From assembly GCF_019038465.1 (NCBI RefSeq), contig NZ_JAFKRH010000014.1:1-64000 (forward strand): DNA of 64,000 bases, read 5' to 3'. Shown here in pieces: positions 17,822 through 27,558 of this stretch (within the stretch, counting starts at the first letter, position 1; every line of letters begins with the position of its first letter). A program made the translations under genes and the position numbers. This DNA comes from Synechococcus sp. CCY 0621. GTDB lineage: Bacteria; Cyanobacteriota; Cyanobacteriia; PCC-6307; Cyanobiaceae. Under the pieces are notes generated by a model. The model worked only from the letters and a program-made list of their open reading frames with translations, was not told the origin of the DNA and searched no databases.

Positions 17822-18307
17822 ATGGCCATCACCGCTCCCCCCATCGACATCGGCATTCCGGCGGACCAGCGCCAGCAGATCTCCGAGGGCCTCGGCCGCG
17901 TTCTGGCCGACAGCACCGTGCTCTACGCCAAGACCCACGGCTTCCACTGGAACGTCACCGGGCCGATGTTCAACACGCTCCATCTGATGTTCATGGACCA
18001 GTACACCGAGCTGTGGACCGCCCTCGACCTGATCGCCGAGCGCATCCGGGCCCTCGGGTTCCCGGCCCCCTACGGAGGCTCGATCTACGCCGGCCTCTCC
18101 TCGGTCCCCGAGGCCGAAGGCGTCCCCGCCGCCCTGGCCATGGTGCGGGAGCTGGTGGAGGGCCATGAGGCCGTGGCCCGCACGATCCGCTCGGTGTTCA
18201 GCCTGGCCGACGAGGCCAACGACCAGCCCACCGCCGACCTGCTCACCCAGCGGCTGCAGATCCACGAGAAGACCGCCTGGATGCTCAGGAGCCTCCTGGA
18301 GGGTTGA
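17822..18307 (+). CDS. dps: Dps-type ferritin, DNA-binding and iron-storing
   Basis: The 161-residue protein is a four-helix-bundle Dps: [13 protein letters not shown] carries the ferroxidase His, and [23 protein letters not shown] carries the Asp and Glu ligands contributed across the dimer. It would form a dodecamer that oxidises Fe2+ with hydrogen peroxide and stores iron, protecting DNA under light and oxidative stress. A TAGAAT hexamer ending 27 bases before the ATG could serve as a -10 box. A long GC-rich inverted repeat follows the gene. Confidence 0.92.
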   Translation: MAITAPPIDIGIPADQRQQISEGLGRVLADSTVLYAKTHGFHWNVTGPMFNTLHLMFMDQYTELWTALDLIAERIRALGFPAPYGGSIYAGLSSVPEAEGVPAALAMVRELVEGHEAVARTIRSVFSLADEANDQPTADLLTQRLQIHEKTAWMLRSLLEG

Positions 18308-18384
18308 GCGTCAGCGGGCGCGGCCTGCGCCGGCCCACGCTCGCTGGCGCGGGCAACGGCCGGCTTCGGCTGCGCCGCTGACGC
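18308..18384. repeat. Large GC-rich inverted repeat after dps
   Basis: The arms gcgtcagcgg (18308-18317) and ccgctgacgc (18375-18384) are perfect complements, and the 57-base spacer is itself full of GC-rich self-complementary stretches. The first arm touches the dps stop codon. No T-run follows, so it is a poor intrinsic terminator, but it may stabilise the dps message or act with Rho. Confidence 0.45.
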
Positions 18385-18411
18385 ACCCCCCAGGAGGCGC
18401 GGGGCGCGGGG

Positions 18412-18443
18412 GGGAGGGGCGTTGGGAGGGGCGTTGGGAGGGG
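18412..18443. repeat. 12-base tandem repeat upstream of pyrG
   Basis: The unit gggaggggcgtt occurs twice in a row (18412-18423, 18424-18435) followed by a partial third copy (18436-18443). It lies in the 199-base gap between dps and pyrG, 64 bases before the pyrG start. It may be slippage-prone DNA; a regulatory role is not evident. Confidence 0.5.
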
Positions 18444-18482
18444 AGCCCCCCTGAGCGCGGGCGGACTGGAAGGGGTCGGTAG

Positions 18483-20207
<1,725 letters not shown>

Positions 20208-20238
20208 CGCCGGCAGGGAATCAACCCGCCAGCCAACG

Positions 20239-20278
20239 GCTAACCCAGCTTGCTGGCTTGCCAGTAGACTGGGTTAGC
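20239..20278. promoter_or_regulatory. Nested inverted repeat before vapBC, probable autoregulatory operator
   Basis: Outer arms gctaacccag (20239-20248) and ctgggttagc (20269-20278) are perfect 10-base complements. Inside the 20-base spacer lies a second short dyad, ctgg-cttg-ccag (20253-20264). The structure ends 15 bases before the antitoxin ATG. No T-run follows, so it is unlikely to terminate pyrG. A symmetric site directly upstream of an antitoxin gene is the usual target for VapBC-type autorepression. Confidence 0.6.
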
Positions 20279-20293
20279 AGCATCCCTGGGCTG

Positions 20294-20593
20294 ATGAAAA
20301 CGACCCTCGACCTGCCGGACCACCTCGTGCGCCAGGCCAAGCAACGGGCCCTTCAGCAAGGGCGCACCCTCAAGGATCTCGTGGCTGAGTACATCCGCCA
20401 GGGCCTCCATGGCAGTACGACGGCGTCAGTGCCCATCGCCAGCGATGGGGTGATGGTGGATTCAGCCGGGCTGCCGGTGTTCCGGTGTGAGCCAGCCAGC
20501 GGCCGGCCGGGAATCGATCTGGCCACGGCCTTGCAACTGGAGCAACAGGCCCTGGAGCTGGAGGACCTCCGCCGTGCCGGCCGACCTGCTTGA
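20294..20593 (+). CDS. vapB: Ribbon-helix-helix antitoxin of a VapBC-type pair
   Basis: The 99-residue protein starts MKTTLDLPDHLVRQAKQRAL, a short beta strand followed by two helices, as in ribbon-helix-helix repressors. It continues with a C-terminal segment (SAGLPVFRCEP, then an acidic helix ALQLEQQALELEDL) that would wrap the toxin. It would neutralise the PIN toxin encoded next and repress the operon. ATG at 20294 is preferred to the in-frame upstream start at 20258, which lies within the palindrome. The 3' end overlaps the toxin start by 20 bases. Confidence 0.85.
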   Translation: MKTTLDLPDHLVRQAKQRALQQGRTLKDLVAEYIRQGLHGSTTASVPIASDGVMVDSAGLPVFRCEPASGRPGIDLATALQLEQQALELEDLRRAGRPA

Positions 20594-21041
20594 TGTGAAC
20601 GTGTGGGTGGCGGCGGCCTTCGCCGCCCATCCAGCCCATCACAGCGCCCAGGCGGTGCTGCTTCGGGCCACGCCCGCGGCTCCGGCCCTGTTCTGCCGAG
20701 CCACCCAGCAGAGCTTTCTGCGGCTGGTCTCCACCCCGGCGATCTTCACGGCTTACCAAGCGGCGGCGGTCACGAATCAGGATGCGGTGGCTGCATTGGA
20801 GGCCTTTCAGGCCCTGCCCCAGGTGGACCTGGTGGGCGAGCCGATCGGGATAGAGGGGCTCTGGTGGCGTTTGGCTGGGCTAACCGTGGCCGCACCGAAA
20901 CGCTGGATGGATGCCTACCTGGCGGCCTTCGCCATCAGCAGCTCCACCCGGATGGTCACGTTGGATCAGGATTTTCGCCAGTTCCTCGGGGCGGGGCTTG
21001 ATCTGGAACTTCTGCAGGCCGATTCCCATGGCGGCGGTTGA
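20574..21041 (+). CDS. vapC: PIN-domain ribonuclease toxin of a VapBC-type pair
   Basis: The 155-residue protein opens with PADLLDVNVWVAAAF and has the acidic PIN residues in LLDVNVW, in RWMDAYLAAFA and in MVTLDQDF. These would bind Mg2+ for RNA cleavage; family members cut tRNA or rRNA. The start is a GTG at 20574 inside the antitoxin gene, giving 20 bases of overlap and translational coupling. The end overlaps queE by 14 bases, so a stress-inducible toxin lies directly ahead of a tRNA-modification gene. Confidence 0.85.
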   Translation: MPADLLDVNVWVAAAFAAHPAHHSAQAVLLRATPAAPALFCRATQQSFLRLVSTPAIFTAYQAAAVTNQDAVAALEAFQALPQVDLVGEPIGIEGLWWRLAGLTVAAPKRWMDAYLAAFAISSSTRMVTLDQDFRQFLGAGLDLELLQADSHGGG

Positions 21042-21684
21042 GGTGCCTACCCCTCCCCTGCCGGCGCTGCCTGTGGTGGAAACCTTCCACTCCCTGCAGG
21101 GGGAGGGTGTCCATGCCGGACGCAGCGCCTTCTTCCTCCGCCTGGCGGGCTGTGATGTGGGCTGTCCCTGGTGCGACACCAAGCACTCCTGGCCGGAGGC
21201 GGCCCATCCGCGGCGCCCCTTGGCCGACCTGGCGGCCGAGGCCGCCGCTGCCGGCGCCGCCGGCGCGGCCTTCGTGGTGATCACCGGCGGCGAGCCCCTC
21301 CAGCAGCCCCTCGACGGCCTCTGTGCCGCGCTGGCTGCCGTTGGCCTGCCGCTGCACCTGGAAACCAGCGGCGTGGGGGAGCTCAGCGGCTGCTTCGACT
21401 GGATCACCCTCTCCCCCAAGCCCCATCGCCCCCCGGCTGTCGAAGTACTGGCCCGCTGCCACGAACTCAAGGTGGTGGTGACGTCCCAGGACGACCTGGC
21501 CTTCGCTGAAGCCATGGCGGCCGAAGCCCAGCGGCGGCCGCCGTCCGGCGCTGCCGGCCCCGAGCTGTTGCTCCAGCCCGCCTGGGACGAGTCGGCCGCC
21601 CAGGAGCTGGCGGTGGCCTATGTGCGGCGCCACCCCAGCTGGCGGCTGAGCCTGCAGAGCCACAAGTGGCTGGGGGTGCGCTGA
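21028..21684 (+). CDS. queE: 7-carboxy-7-deazaguanine synthase QueE
   Basis: The 218-residue radical SAM enzyme begins VVETFHSLQGEGVHAGRSA, with the Fe-S cluster motif Cys42-X3-Cys46-X2-Cys49 (CDVGCPWCDTKHSW) and SAM-binding VITGGEPLQQPL. It converts carboxytetrahydropterin to CDG in queuosine/7-deazaguanine synthesis. Its pathway partner queC lies 0.6 kb downstream, separated by the ecotin gene on the other strand. The start ATG overlaps the toxin gene. Confidence 0.92.
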   Translation: MAAVEVPTPPLPALPVVETFHSLQGEGVHAGRSAFFLRLAGCDVGCPWCDTKHSWPEAAHPRRPLADLAAEAAAAGAAGAAFVVITGGEPLQQPLDGLCAALAAVGLPLHLETSGVGELSGCFDWITLSPKPHRPPAVEVLARCHELKVVVTSQDDLAFAEAMAAEAQRRPPSGAAGPELLLQPAWDESAAQELAVAYVRRHPSWRLSLQSHKWLGVR

Positions 21685-21688
21685 AGCC

Positions 21689-22228
21689 TCAGAGCGCCTG
21701 GGCCGGCTGCTGCACCTTCTCGGCCTTCCAGAGCCGCCAACGCAGCTGCAGATCCTTGGGGGTGTACAGAACGATCGGCCGGCTGGCGTCGTAGGGCACC
21801 ACGAAGGGCTTGCTGCCCATGGGCACGAACACCTTGCGTTTCGCCTGGCCGGGGGGGCAGGCCATGCGGGTCGACACCGTCGGCCCCACATCGCTCACGG
21901 TGTAGACGCTGGCACCCAGCCCCTTCAACTTGCTGGCACGGAAGCGGCCGCGGAAGGCCTGCTGGTTGCAGTCGGCCTCCACCTCCCGGCCGGGGATCAG
22001 CTGCACCCGCCAGTCGCTCGGATGGGGGGAGAGGCGCGGATCGGTGCCGGGCGGCAGCACGCCGGGCAACTGGATCACCCAGCGGGTCTGGCCGGCGCTG
22101 GGCTTGGGGTAAGGCGTCAGATCCAGCCGGGGGATGGCCCGGGCCGCAACCCCCCACCCCGCGAGCAGGGCCGGCAGGGTGACGATGACGCTGGCGCGGC
22201 GCAGGGCGTGGGCTATGGGGATCCTCAT
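21689..22228 (-). CDS. eco: Ecotin-type periplasmic serine protease inhibitor
   Basis: The 179-residue precursor has an N-terminal signal (hydrophobic residues 12-28, cleavage probably after ARA near residue 31). The mature part closely follows E. coli ecotin: [25 protein letters not shown] (Cys87), [10 protein letters not shown] (Cys124), [20 protein letters not shown]. The two cysteines would form the conserved disulfide that braces the reactive loop. The P1 residue, Met84 in E. coli, is Arg121 here, which favours inhibition of trypsin-like proteases. ATG at 22228 is chosen for a normal signal peptide. It is convergent with queE, 4 bases apart. Confidence 0.88.
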   Translation of the reverse strand: MRIPIAHALRRASVIVTLPALLAGWGVAARAIPRLDLTPYPKPSAGQTRWVIQLPGVLPPGTDPRLSPHPSDWRVQLIPGREVEADCNQQAFRGRFRASKLKGLGASVYTVSDVGPTVSTRMACPPGQAKRKVFVPMGSKPFVVPYDASRPIVLYTPKDLQLRWRLWKAEKVQQPAQAL

Positions 22229-22317
22229 CGAATCACGATCGCATCTTCCGCCGCCTGCGGTCGCTTCCACAATGGGGTCACCTTGCGCCCACCGGCCCCA
22301 TCGCGCGCCCTTCTGTC

Positions 22318-23040
22318 ACGCCCCCCCCACCAACGCCACTCGCCATCGCCCTGCTCTCCGGCGGGCTGGATTCGGCCACCGCCGCCGCCCTGGCGATCGA
22401 AGCGGGCCACCGGGTGATCGGCCTCTCCTTCGATTACGGCCAGCGCCACCGGCGCGAGCTGGCCGCCGCCGCCACCGTGGCCGGCGCCCTGGCGCTGGAG
22501 GAGCACCACGTGATCGCCGTGAACCTGGCGGCCTGGGGTGGCTCGGCCCTCACCGATCCGGCCATCCCCGTCCCTGATGGGGGGGTGTGCGAGGGGGTGA
22601 TTCCCACCACCTACGTGCCCGGACGCAACACGGTCTTCATCGCCCTGGGGCTGAGCCTGGCCGAAGCCCGCGGTGCCGGCAGCCTGGTACTGGGGGTCAA
22701 CGCGGTGGATTACTCCGGCTATCCCGACTGCCGCCCCGACTATCTGGCCGCCTTCCAGACCCTGGCCGACCTGGCCAGCAAGGCGGGGCGAGAGGGGCAG
22801 GGGGCTCGACTGTGGGCGCCGCTGGTGGCTTGGGACAAGGCCACCATCGTGCGCGAAGCGCTGCGGCTGGGGGTGCCGATCGCGGCCACCTGGAGCTGTT
22901 ACAGCGGCGAGGATCTCCCCTGCGGCCGCTGCGACAGCTGCCGCATCCGCGATGCCGCCCTGGTCGCCGCGGGCCGTGCCGACCTGGCCAGTGCCGCCAT
23001 CCGCGCCGGAGCCGCCCTCCACGCCCGGGCCGACAGTTGA
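22318..23040 (+). CDS. queC: 7-cyano-7-deazaguanine synthase QueC, start codon abnormal
   Basis: The protein converts CDG to preQ0 with ATP and ammonia. It has the PP-loop [45 protein letters not shown] and the zinc site [11 protein letters not shown]. The catalytic PP-loop is encoded at about 22348-22380, upstream of the first in-frame ATG/GTG/TTG (GTG at 22414), so a start there would remove the active site. No canonical start exists in frame between the ecotin start and that point. An ATG at 22272 lies one frame off and would join this frame if the run of eight C at 22321-22328 were seven. The left end given here is therefore approximate. Confidence 0.85.
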   Translation, partial: TPPPPTPLAIALLSGGLDSATAAALAIEAGHRVIGLSFDYGQRHRRELAAAATVAGALALEEHHVIAVNLAAWGGSALTDPAIPVPDGGVCEGVIPTTYVPGRNTVFIALGLSLAEARGAGSLVLGVNAVDYSGYPDCRPDYLAAFQTLADLASKAGREGQGARLWAPLVAWDKATIVREALRLGVPIAATWSCYSGEDLPCGRCDSCRIRDAALVAAGRADLASAAIRAGAALHARADS

Positions 23041-24335
23041 AGCACGAGCCGCTCCCCTGGCTGGAGCCCCGGGCCCTGGCCCGGGTCCTGGCGGACCGTT
23101 TCGGCCAGGACGGGCTGGTGCTGCTCGATGGCGACAGCAGCCCCCTCGGCCGCCGTGGTGTGCTCGGGGTGGATCCGGTGGCCTGTGTGAGCTGCCGGGG
23201 CCTGCCGGACACCCCCGGGGCGGTCGACCCCTTCGCCGTCCTGGCGGACCTGGAGCGCAAGGGGGGGCCGTGGTTGGGTTGGCTCGGCTACGAGGCCGGG
23301 GCCTGGGTGGAGCCCGCCGACCACTGGCAGGACTCCGACATGGCCACCCTGTGGGCGGCCCACCACGACCCCCTGATCCACTTCGATCGGGGCGAGCAGC
23401 GGCTCTGGCTCGAGGGCGACGACCCCGCCCGGATGGCGGCCATGGTCCGTCTGCTGCAGGACCCGGGAACGGCCGCGGCGGTGGCCGCCGATGGGGCCGG
23501 CATTGCTCGGGACGACTGGCACTGGCACACCTCCCCAGAGGCGTTCGCCGCCCAGGTGCGGATCCTGCGGGAGTGGATCGCCGCCGGCGATCTGTTCCAG
23601 GCCAACCTCACCGCCTGCTGCGAGAGCCTGCGGCCGCAGCGGCCCGATCCCCTGGCGCTTTACCACCGCCTGGTCAGGCATGGACCGGCCCCGTTCGCGG
23701 GCCTGGCGATCGCCGGCGAGGAGGCGGTGATCTCGGCCTCCCCCGAGCGTTTCCTGCGCCTGCACCCCGATGGGCGGGTGGAGACGCGGCCGATCAAGGG
23801 CACCCGGCCCCGCCACCGCGATCCCGACGCCGATGCCGCCAGTGCCGCCGCCCTGATCTGTGATCCCAAGGACCGGGCCGAGAACGTGATGATCGTCGAC
23901 CTGTTGCGCAACGACCTGGGCCGGGTCTGCGTGCCGGGGTCGGTGCACGTGCCCCAGCTGCTGGGGCTGGAGAGCTATGCCCATGTGCATCACCTCACCT
24001 CGGTGGTGATGGGTCAGCTCGCCGACGGCTGCGGCCTGGTGGACCTGCTGCGGGCCTGCTGGCCGGGGGGCTCGATCACCGGCGCCCCCAAGGTGCGCGC
24101 CTGCCGGCGTCTCAACCAGCTCGAGCCGGTGCCGCGGGGGCCCTACTGCGGCTCCCTGTTCCACCTGGGGGCCGACGGCGGCTTCGACAGCAGCATCCTC
24201 ATCCGCACCCTGCTGCAGAAGGGCCGTCGCCTGCGGTTGCACGCCGGTGGCGGTATCGTCGCCGACTCCGACCCGGCGGGGGAGGCCCGGGAGATGGGCT
24301 GGAAGATCGAGCCCCTGCTGGAGGCCCTGGCATGA
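23037..24335 (+). CDS. pabB: Aminodeoxychorismate synthase component I
   Basis: The 432-residue protein is a chorismate-binding enzyme: [64 protein letters not shown] and [12 protein letters not shown]. It makes 4-amino-4-deoxychorismate for folate synthesis. PIKGTRPR, in which a lysine replaces the anthranilate-synthase-type residue, supports PabB over TrpE. The start is a TTG at 23037 overlapping the queC stop (TTGA). The stop overlaps pabC (ATGA). The glutaminase subunit PabA is not in the window. Confidence 0.9.
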   Translation: MKHEPLPWLEPRALARVLADRFGQDGLVLLDGDSSPLGRRGVLGVDPVACVSCRGLPDTPGAVDPFAVLADLERKGGPWLGWLGYEAGAWVEPADHWQDSDMATLWAAHHDPLIHFDRGEQRLWLEGDDPARMAAMVRLLQDPGTAAAVAADGAGIARDDWHWHTSPEAFAAQVRILREWIAAGDLFQANLTACCESLRPQRPDPLALYHRLVRHGPAPFAGLAIAGEEAVISASPERFLRLHPDGRVETRPIKGTRPRHRDPDADAASAAALICDPKDRAENVMIVDLLRNDLGRVCVPGSVHVPQLLGLESYAHVHHLTSVVMGQLADGCGLVDLLRACWPGGSITGAPKVRACRRLNQLEPVPRGPYCGSLFHLGADGGFDSSILIRTLLQKGRRLRLHAGGGIVADSDPAGEAREMGWKIEPLLEALA

Positions 24336-25204
24336 GCGGCGTCGGCGACACCGGCCCGGGGCCCGGGGCCATCGCCTGGATCGACGGGCCGTCCCCGGAG
24401 GGAACCTGGGGCGATCCCGACCGGCTCTGCCTGCCCCTGAACGACCGGGGCCTGCTGCTGGCCGATGGCCTGTTCGAGACGGTGCTGGTTCAGGCGGGGC
24501 GCCCCCGGCTGCTGGCGGAGCACCTGGCGCGCTGGCAGGCCTCGGCCGCCAGCCTGGGCATGGCCCCACCCCCCGGGGCCGATCGGGTGCGGCCGCTGCT
24601 GGCCGAGGCCGTGGCCCGCAGCGGCCTCAGCGGCGATGGCGCCCTGCGGCTCAACTGGAGCCGGGGCCGTGGCGGCGGGCGGGGCCTTGGCCTGCCGGGG
24701 CCGGGCGAACCCCAGGGGCAGCCGCGCTTCTGGTTGCAACTGAGCCCCTGGACGCGTCCCAGCGCACCTGTGGCGGTGATCGTCAGCCGCGTGGAGCGGC
24801 GCAACCCCGACAGCCTGGTCGGCCGCTGCAAGACCTTCGCCTATGCCGGCGCCATCCAGGCCCTGCGGGAGGCCCGGGCCGCCGGCGCCGATGACGCCCT
24901 GTTGCTGGGCGGCGGCGGTGGCCTCTGCAGCGGCACCAGCGCCAACCTGCTCGTGCGGCTCAAGGGCGCGTGGATCACGCCGCCCCTGGCCAGCGGCTGC
25001 CTGCCGGGGGTGATGCGGGGCCGTGGGCTGGCCCTGGGGCTGGTGCGGGAGGGCGGCCTCGGCGTCGCCGACCTGCTCGCCAGCGAGGGGGCCCTGCTGA
25101 TCAACAGCCTGGGCCTCCGGCCGATCCGCCGCTGCGAGAGCCGTGAGCTGCCCCTGCCGAGCGGGGCCGAGAGCCTGTGGGAGCGGCTGCTGGCGTCGGC
25201 TTAG
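24332..25204 (+). CDS. pabC: Aminodeoxychorismate lyase (class IV PLP enzyme)
   Basis: The 290-residue protein is a fold-type IV PLP enzyme: LPLNDRGLLLADGLFETVLV near the start, the PLP lysine probably in GRCKTFAYAGAIQALREA, and GLCSGTSANLLV plus LLINSLGLRPI toward the end. It would release pyruvate from aminodeoxychorismate to give p-aminobenzoate. Other class IV members are branched-chain and D-amino-acid transaminases; the four-base overlap with pabB decides for PabC. The N-terminal 30 residues are Gly/Pro-rich and longer than usual. Confidence 0.88.
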   Translation: MSGVGDTGPGPGAIAWIDGPSPEGTWGDPDRLCLPLNDRGLLLADGLFETVLVQAGRPRLLAEHLARWQASAASLGMAPPPGADRVRPLLAEAVARSGLSGDGALRLNWSRGRGGGRGLGLPGPGEPQGQPRFWLQLSPWTRPSAPVAVIVSRVERRNPDSLVGRCKTFAYAGAIQALREARAAGADDALLLGGGGGLCSGTSANLLVRLKGAWITPPLASGCLPGVMRGRGLALGLVREGGLGVADLLASEGALLINSLGLRPIRRCESRELPLPSGAESLWERLLASA

Positions 25205-25242
25205 GTTGGCCCCAGAGTCGATCGAACACCTTGTCCGACGCT

Positions 25243-25728
25243 GTGGGGGGCCAGGGGTCCAGGAAGCACCTGGCGGGATTGCTGGCCTGTCTGGGCGTCG
25301 TTTTGGCCGGCTGTGGCGCCACGTCCAAGGAGGTGGCCATCCAGAACGCCAAGCCGGGCGACCTGCTGGTGGAGGTCGACGGCAGCCGGGTGGAGCTCGT
25401 CAGAGACTTCACGCCTGGCATTGCCAACGGGCTGCACAAGGGTGTCGTGAAGATCACCTCCATAGCCGGAGATGGCAAGGGAAAGATGTATGAAGTTACG
25501 GCGATCTGCAGCGTCAAGGGAGAGCCAGGCTGGCAAGCCTATGACAATATCTATGGAGATCCGATCAGCGATCTGAATGCCAAAAGAACATTTCCTGTCA
25601 AAGATCGCTGGCAGTTCCTTTTCCATTTTGACGGCCGCACCGAAAAGACAGGAACGCTGGAACCCAATGGTTGGGTATCACGGCTGAAGGACAATCTGTG
25701 CCGGAAAGGCGATTTCGACGACACCTGA
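25243..25728 (+). CDS. Hypothetical lipoprotein
   Basis: The 161-residue product has a lipoprotein signal: RKHLAGLLACLGVVLAGC with the lipobox LAGC. The mature part has a small beta-rich look (DLLVEVDGSRVELV, GVVKITSIAGDGKGKMYEVTAICSVKGE) and a C-terminal segment with two further cysteines in all. I do not recognise a family. GTG at 25243 is chosen to put the signal at the N-terminus; TTG at 25231 is possible. The 3' half has lower GC and more A/T-ending codons than its neighbours, which could reflect recent acquisition or weak expression. Confidence 0.6.
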   Translation: MGGQGSRKHLAGLLACLGVVLAGCGATSKEVAIQNAKPGDLLVEVDGSRVELVRDFTPGIANGLHKGVVKITSIAGDGKGKMYEVTAICSVKGEPGWQAYDNIYGDPISDLNAKRTFPVKDRWQFLFHFDGRTEKTGTLEPNGWVSRLKDNLCRKGDFDDT

Positions 25729-25824
25729 TCACCCCGTCGGCCAAGGCCTCGAAAACAGTGACCGCGGCTTGATAATGATTCTTGCTTCGATCCCATGAAG
25801 CTGGCGTTAATCCGCCAGTATCCG

Positions 25825-25838
25825 GTAGCAACAGATAC
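25825..25838 (+). promoter_or_regulatory. Perfect NtcA box GTA-N8-TAC upstream of fmdA
   Basis: GTA at 25825-25827 and TAC at 25836-25838 with an 8-base spacer match the NtcA consensus exactly. The site ends 56 bases before the fmdA ATG. Twenty-two bases downstream is TTGGAT, one mismatch from the TAN3T -10 element of NtcA-activated promoters. This places formamidase under global nitrogen control (activation when nitrogen is scarce). Confidence 0.65.
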
Positions 25839-25894
25839 TTTCGAGCCGCAGGCCTTCCTTTTGGATGGAAAGGAAATTGCGCCTCGCTTTCTCG

Positions 25895-27100
25895 ATGCCA
25901 AAAACACTCTTCTCCGTCGATCTCACCAAGCCGATGGATCAGCAGGACATGCCCGGTCACAACCGTTGGCATCCCGAGATCCCGGCCGTGGCCTCGGTGA
26001 ATCCTGGTGACGTGTTCCGGATCGAATGCAAGGACTGGACCGATGGCCAGATCAAGAACAACGACGACCCCAAAGACATTGAAGATGTCAATCTGGAGGT
26101 CGTCCATGTCCTGAGCGGGCCGATCTGGGTCAATGGGGCCCAGCCCGGCGACATCCTGGTGGTCGACATTCTTGATGTCGGAGCCTTGCAGGGCGATGAA
26201 TGGGGATTCACGGGCATCTTCGCCAAGGAGAACGGCGGTGGCTTCCTCACCGATCACTACCCCAAGGCCGCCAAGGCCATCTGGGATCTGGAGGGCATCT
26301 ACACCTCCTCCCGCCACATTCCCGGTGTGCGCTTCGCCGGCATCACCCACCCGGGCCTGATCGGCTGCGCCCCTTCCCAGGAACTGCTGAATGAGTGGAA
26401 CCGTCGTGAGACGGAACTGGTGAAGACCGCCCCCGACCGCCGCACCTATGGCGCCGGTCTCTCCGGCAGCGAGCCGGTACTGGCGGCCCTGCCCAACCCC
26501 AACAGCGCCATCCTCGGCACCCTGCCCTCCAGCGAGTTCGAGCGGGTGGCGAATGAAGCCGCCCGCACGGTGCCGCCCCGGGAGCACGGTGGCAACTGCG
26601 ACATCAAGAACCTCACCAAGGGCACGCGGATCTACTTCCCCGTCTATGTCGAAGGCGCCAAGCTCTCGATGGGTGACATCCACTTCTCCCAGGGCGATGG
26701 GGAGATCTCCTTCTGTGGCGCCATCGAGATGTCCGGTTACCTCGATCTCCATGTGGAGATCATCAAAGGTGGCATGGCCAAGTATGGGATGGTCAACCCC
26801 ATGTTCAAGACCAGCCCGGTGGAACCCCACTACACCGACTACCTGGTGTTCGAAGGCATCTCCGTTGATGAATTCGAAGGTAAGCAGTACTACATGGACG
26901 TGCACATCGCCTACCGGCGTGCCTGTCTCAACGCCATCGAGTACCTCAAGAAGTTCGGCTACACCGGCGAGCAGGCTTACCTGCTGCTGAGCTGTGCGCC
27001 GGTGGAAGGCAGGATCAGCGGCATCGTTGACATCCCCAACGCCTGCTGCACCCTGGCGATCCCCACCTCGATCTTCGATCAGGACATTCTCCCCTGCTGA
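25895..27100 (+). CDS. fmdA: Formamidase (acetamidase/formamidase family)
   Basis: The 401-residue enzyme matches FmdA/AmdA: MPKTLFSVDLTKPMDQQD, HNRWHPEIPAVASVNPGD, DDPKDIEDVNLEVVHVLSGP, REHGGNCDIKNLTKGTR, HFSQGDGEISFCGAIEMSG and a Cys-containing C-terminus. It hydrolyses formamide to formate and ammonia. The in-frame ATG at 25865 would extend into the predicted promoter, so 25895 is chosen. It is followed by a strong terminator and fmdB, and by the urea transporter genes. Codon use is slightly less GC-biased than in neighbours, as expected for a highly expressed gene. Confidence 0.92.
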   Translation: MPKTLFSVDLTKPMDQQDMPGHNRWHPEIPAVASVNPGDVFRIECKDWTDGQIKNNDDPKDIEDVNLEVVHVLSGPIWVNGAQPGDILVVDILDVGALQGDEWGFTGIFAKENGGGFLTDHYPKAAKAIWDLEGIYTSSRHIPGVRFAGITHPGLIGCAPSQELLNEWNRRETELVKTAPDRRTYGAGLSGSEPVLAALPNPNSAILGTLPSSEFERVANEAARTVPPREHGGNCDIKNLTKGTRIYFPVYVEGAKLSMGDIHFSQGDGEISFCGAIEMSGYLDLHVEIIKGGMAKYGMVNPMFKTSPVEPHYTDYLVFEGISVDEFEGKQYYMDVHIAYRRACLNAIEYLKKFGYTGEQAYLLLSCAPVEGRISGIVDIPNACCTLAIPTSIFDQDILPC

Positions 27101-27117
27101 TCAGCCAGTGGAATGCG

Positions 27118-27147
27118 GGGGCCTGAATGTCAGGCCCCTTTTCTTTT
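27118..27147 (+). terminator. Rho-independent terminator after fmdA
   Basis: Nine-base perfect arms at 27118-27126 (ggggcctga) and 27130-27138 (tcaggcccc) enclose a 3-base loop and are followed directly by ttttctttt (27139-27147). It starts 18 bases past the fmdA stop and is the clearest intrinsic terminator in the window. Confidence 0.9.
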
Positions 27148-27187
27148 GTGCCACCGTTCCGCTTTCACTTCTCTCCCCGTTTGCACC

Positions 27188-27460
27188 ATGCCTGTCTACG
27201 AATACAGCTGCAGCAATGGCTGCGACAACTATGAAGTCTGGCGCAGCATCGATGAGCGTCAGAAGGAAACCAACTGTCCGACCTGCACGGCGGAAGGGGT
27301 GCGCGTCTTCACCCCTGTGATGTCGCTCAGCGGTCCGCTCAGGCTGAAGCAGGAACAATCCGGTCCGCGCCTGGTGCGCAAGGAAACCAAGGAACCGGCC
27401 GGTAAGCAGCGGCTCAAAGAGAGTGGCACCCGTCCCTGGATGCTGAATCGCGGCTGTTAG
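27188..27460 (+). CDS. fmdB: FmdB-family zinc-ribbon protein
   Basis: The 90-residue protein begins MPVYEYSCSNGCDNYEVWRS and has two cysteine pairs (Cys8/Cys12 and CPTC near residue 34), the FmdB/CxxC zinc-ribbon pattern. A basic, probably disordered tail follows. In methylotrophs the family was named as a putative regulator of amidase expression; the real function is not known. It follows fmdA by 87 bases but on the far side of the terminator, so it probably depends on read-through or its own promoter. Confidence 0.85.
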   Translation: MPVYEYSCSNGCDNYEVWRSIDERQKETNCPTCTAEGVRVFTPVMSLSGPLRLKQEQSGPRLVRKETKEPAGKQRLKESGTRPWMLNRGC

Positions 27461-27497
27461 GGCCAGAGGGGCCGCCGCAGGTGAAGGCGGCAGATCC

Positions 27498-27540
27498 AAA
27501 AATCCCAGTCCGCATCACCGTCGGGTGGCGCGGACTGGGA
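27498..27540 (-). terminator. Rho-independent terminator of the urt operon
   Basis: Perfect 11-base arms lie at 27503-27513 and 27530-27540. On the minus strand the second arm is followed by five T (complement of 27498-27502). It lies 19 bases beyond the urtE stop. In the plus direction the hairpin has no T-run, although it could still protect the 3' end of the fmdB message. Confidence 0.8.
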
Positions 27541-27558
27541 GAAACGAGCGAATCAACC

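Noticed and set aside
20239-20278. The inverted repeat as a terminator of pyrG
   Set aside because: No T-run follows either arm. Its position 15 bases before the antitoxin ATG fits an operator better.
22414-23040. queC starting at the GTG at 22414
   Set aside because: This start removes the [10 protein letters not shown]-loop, which is encoded just upstream in the same frame and is required for activity.
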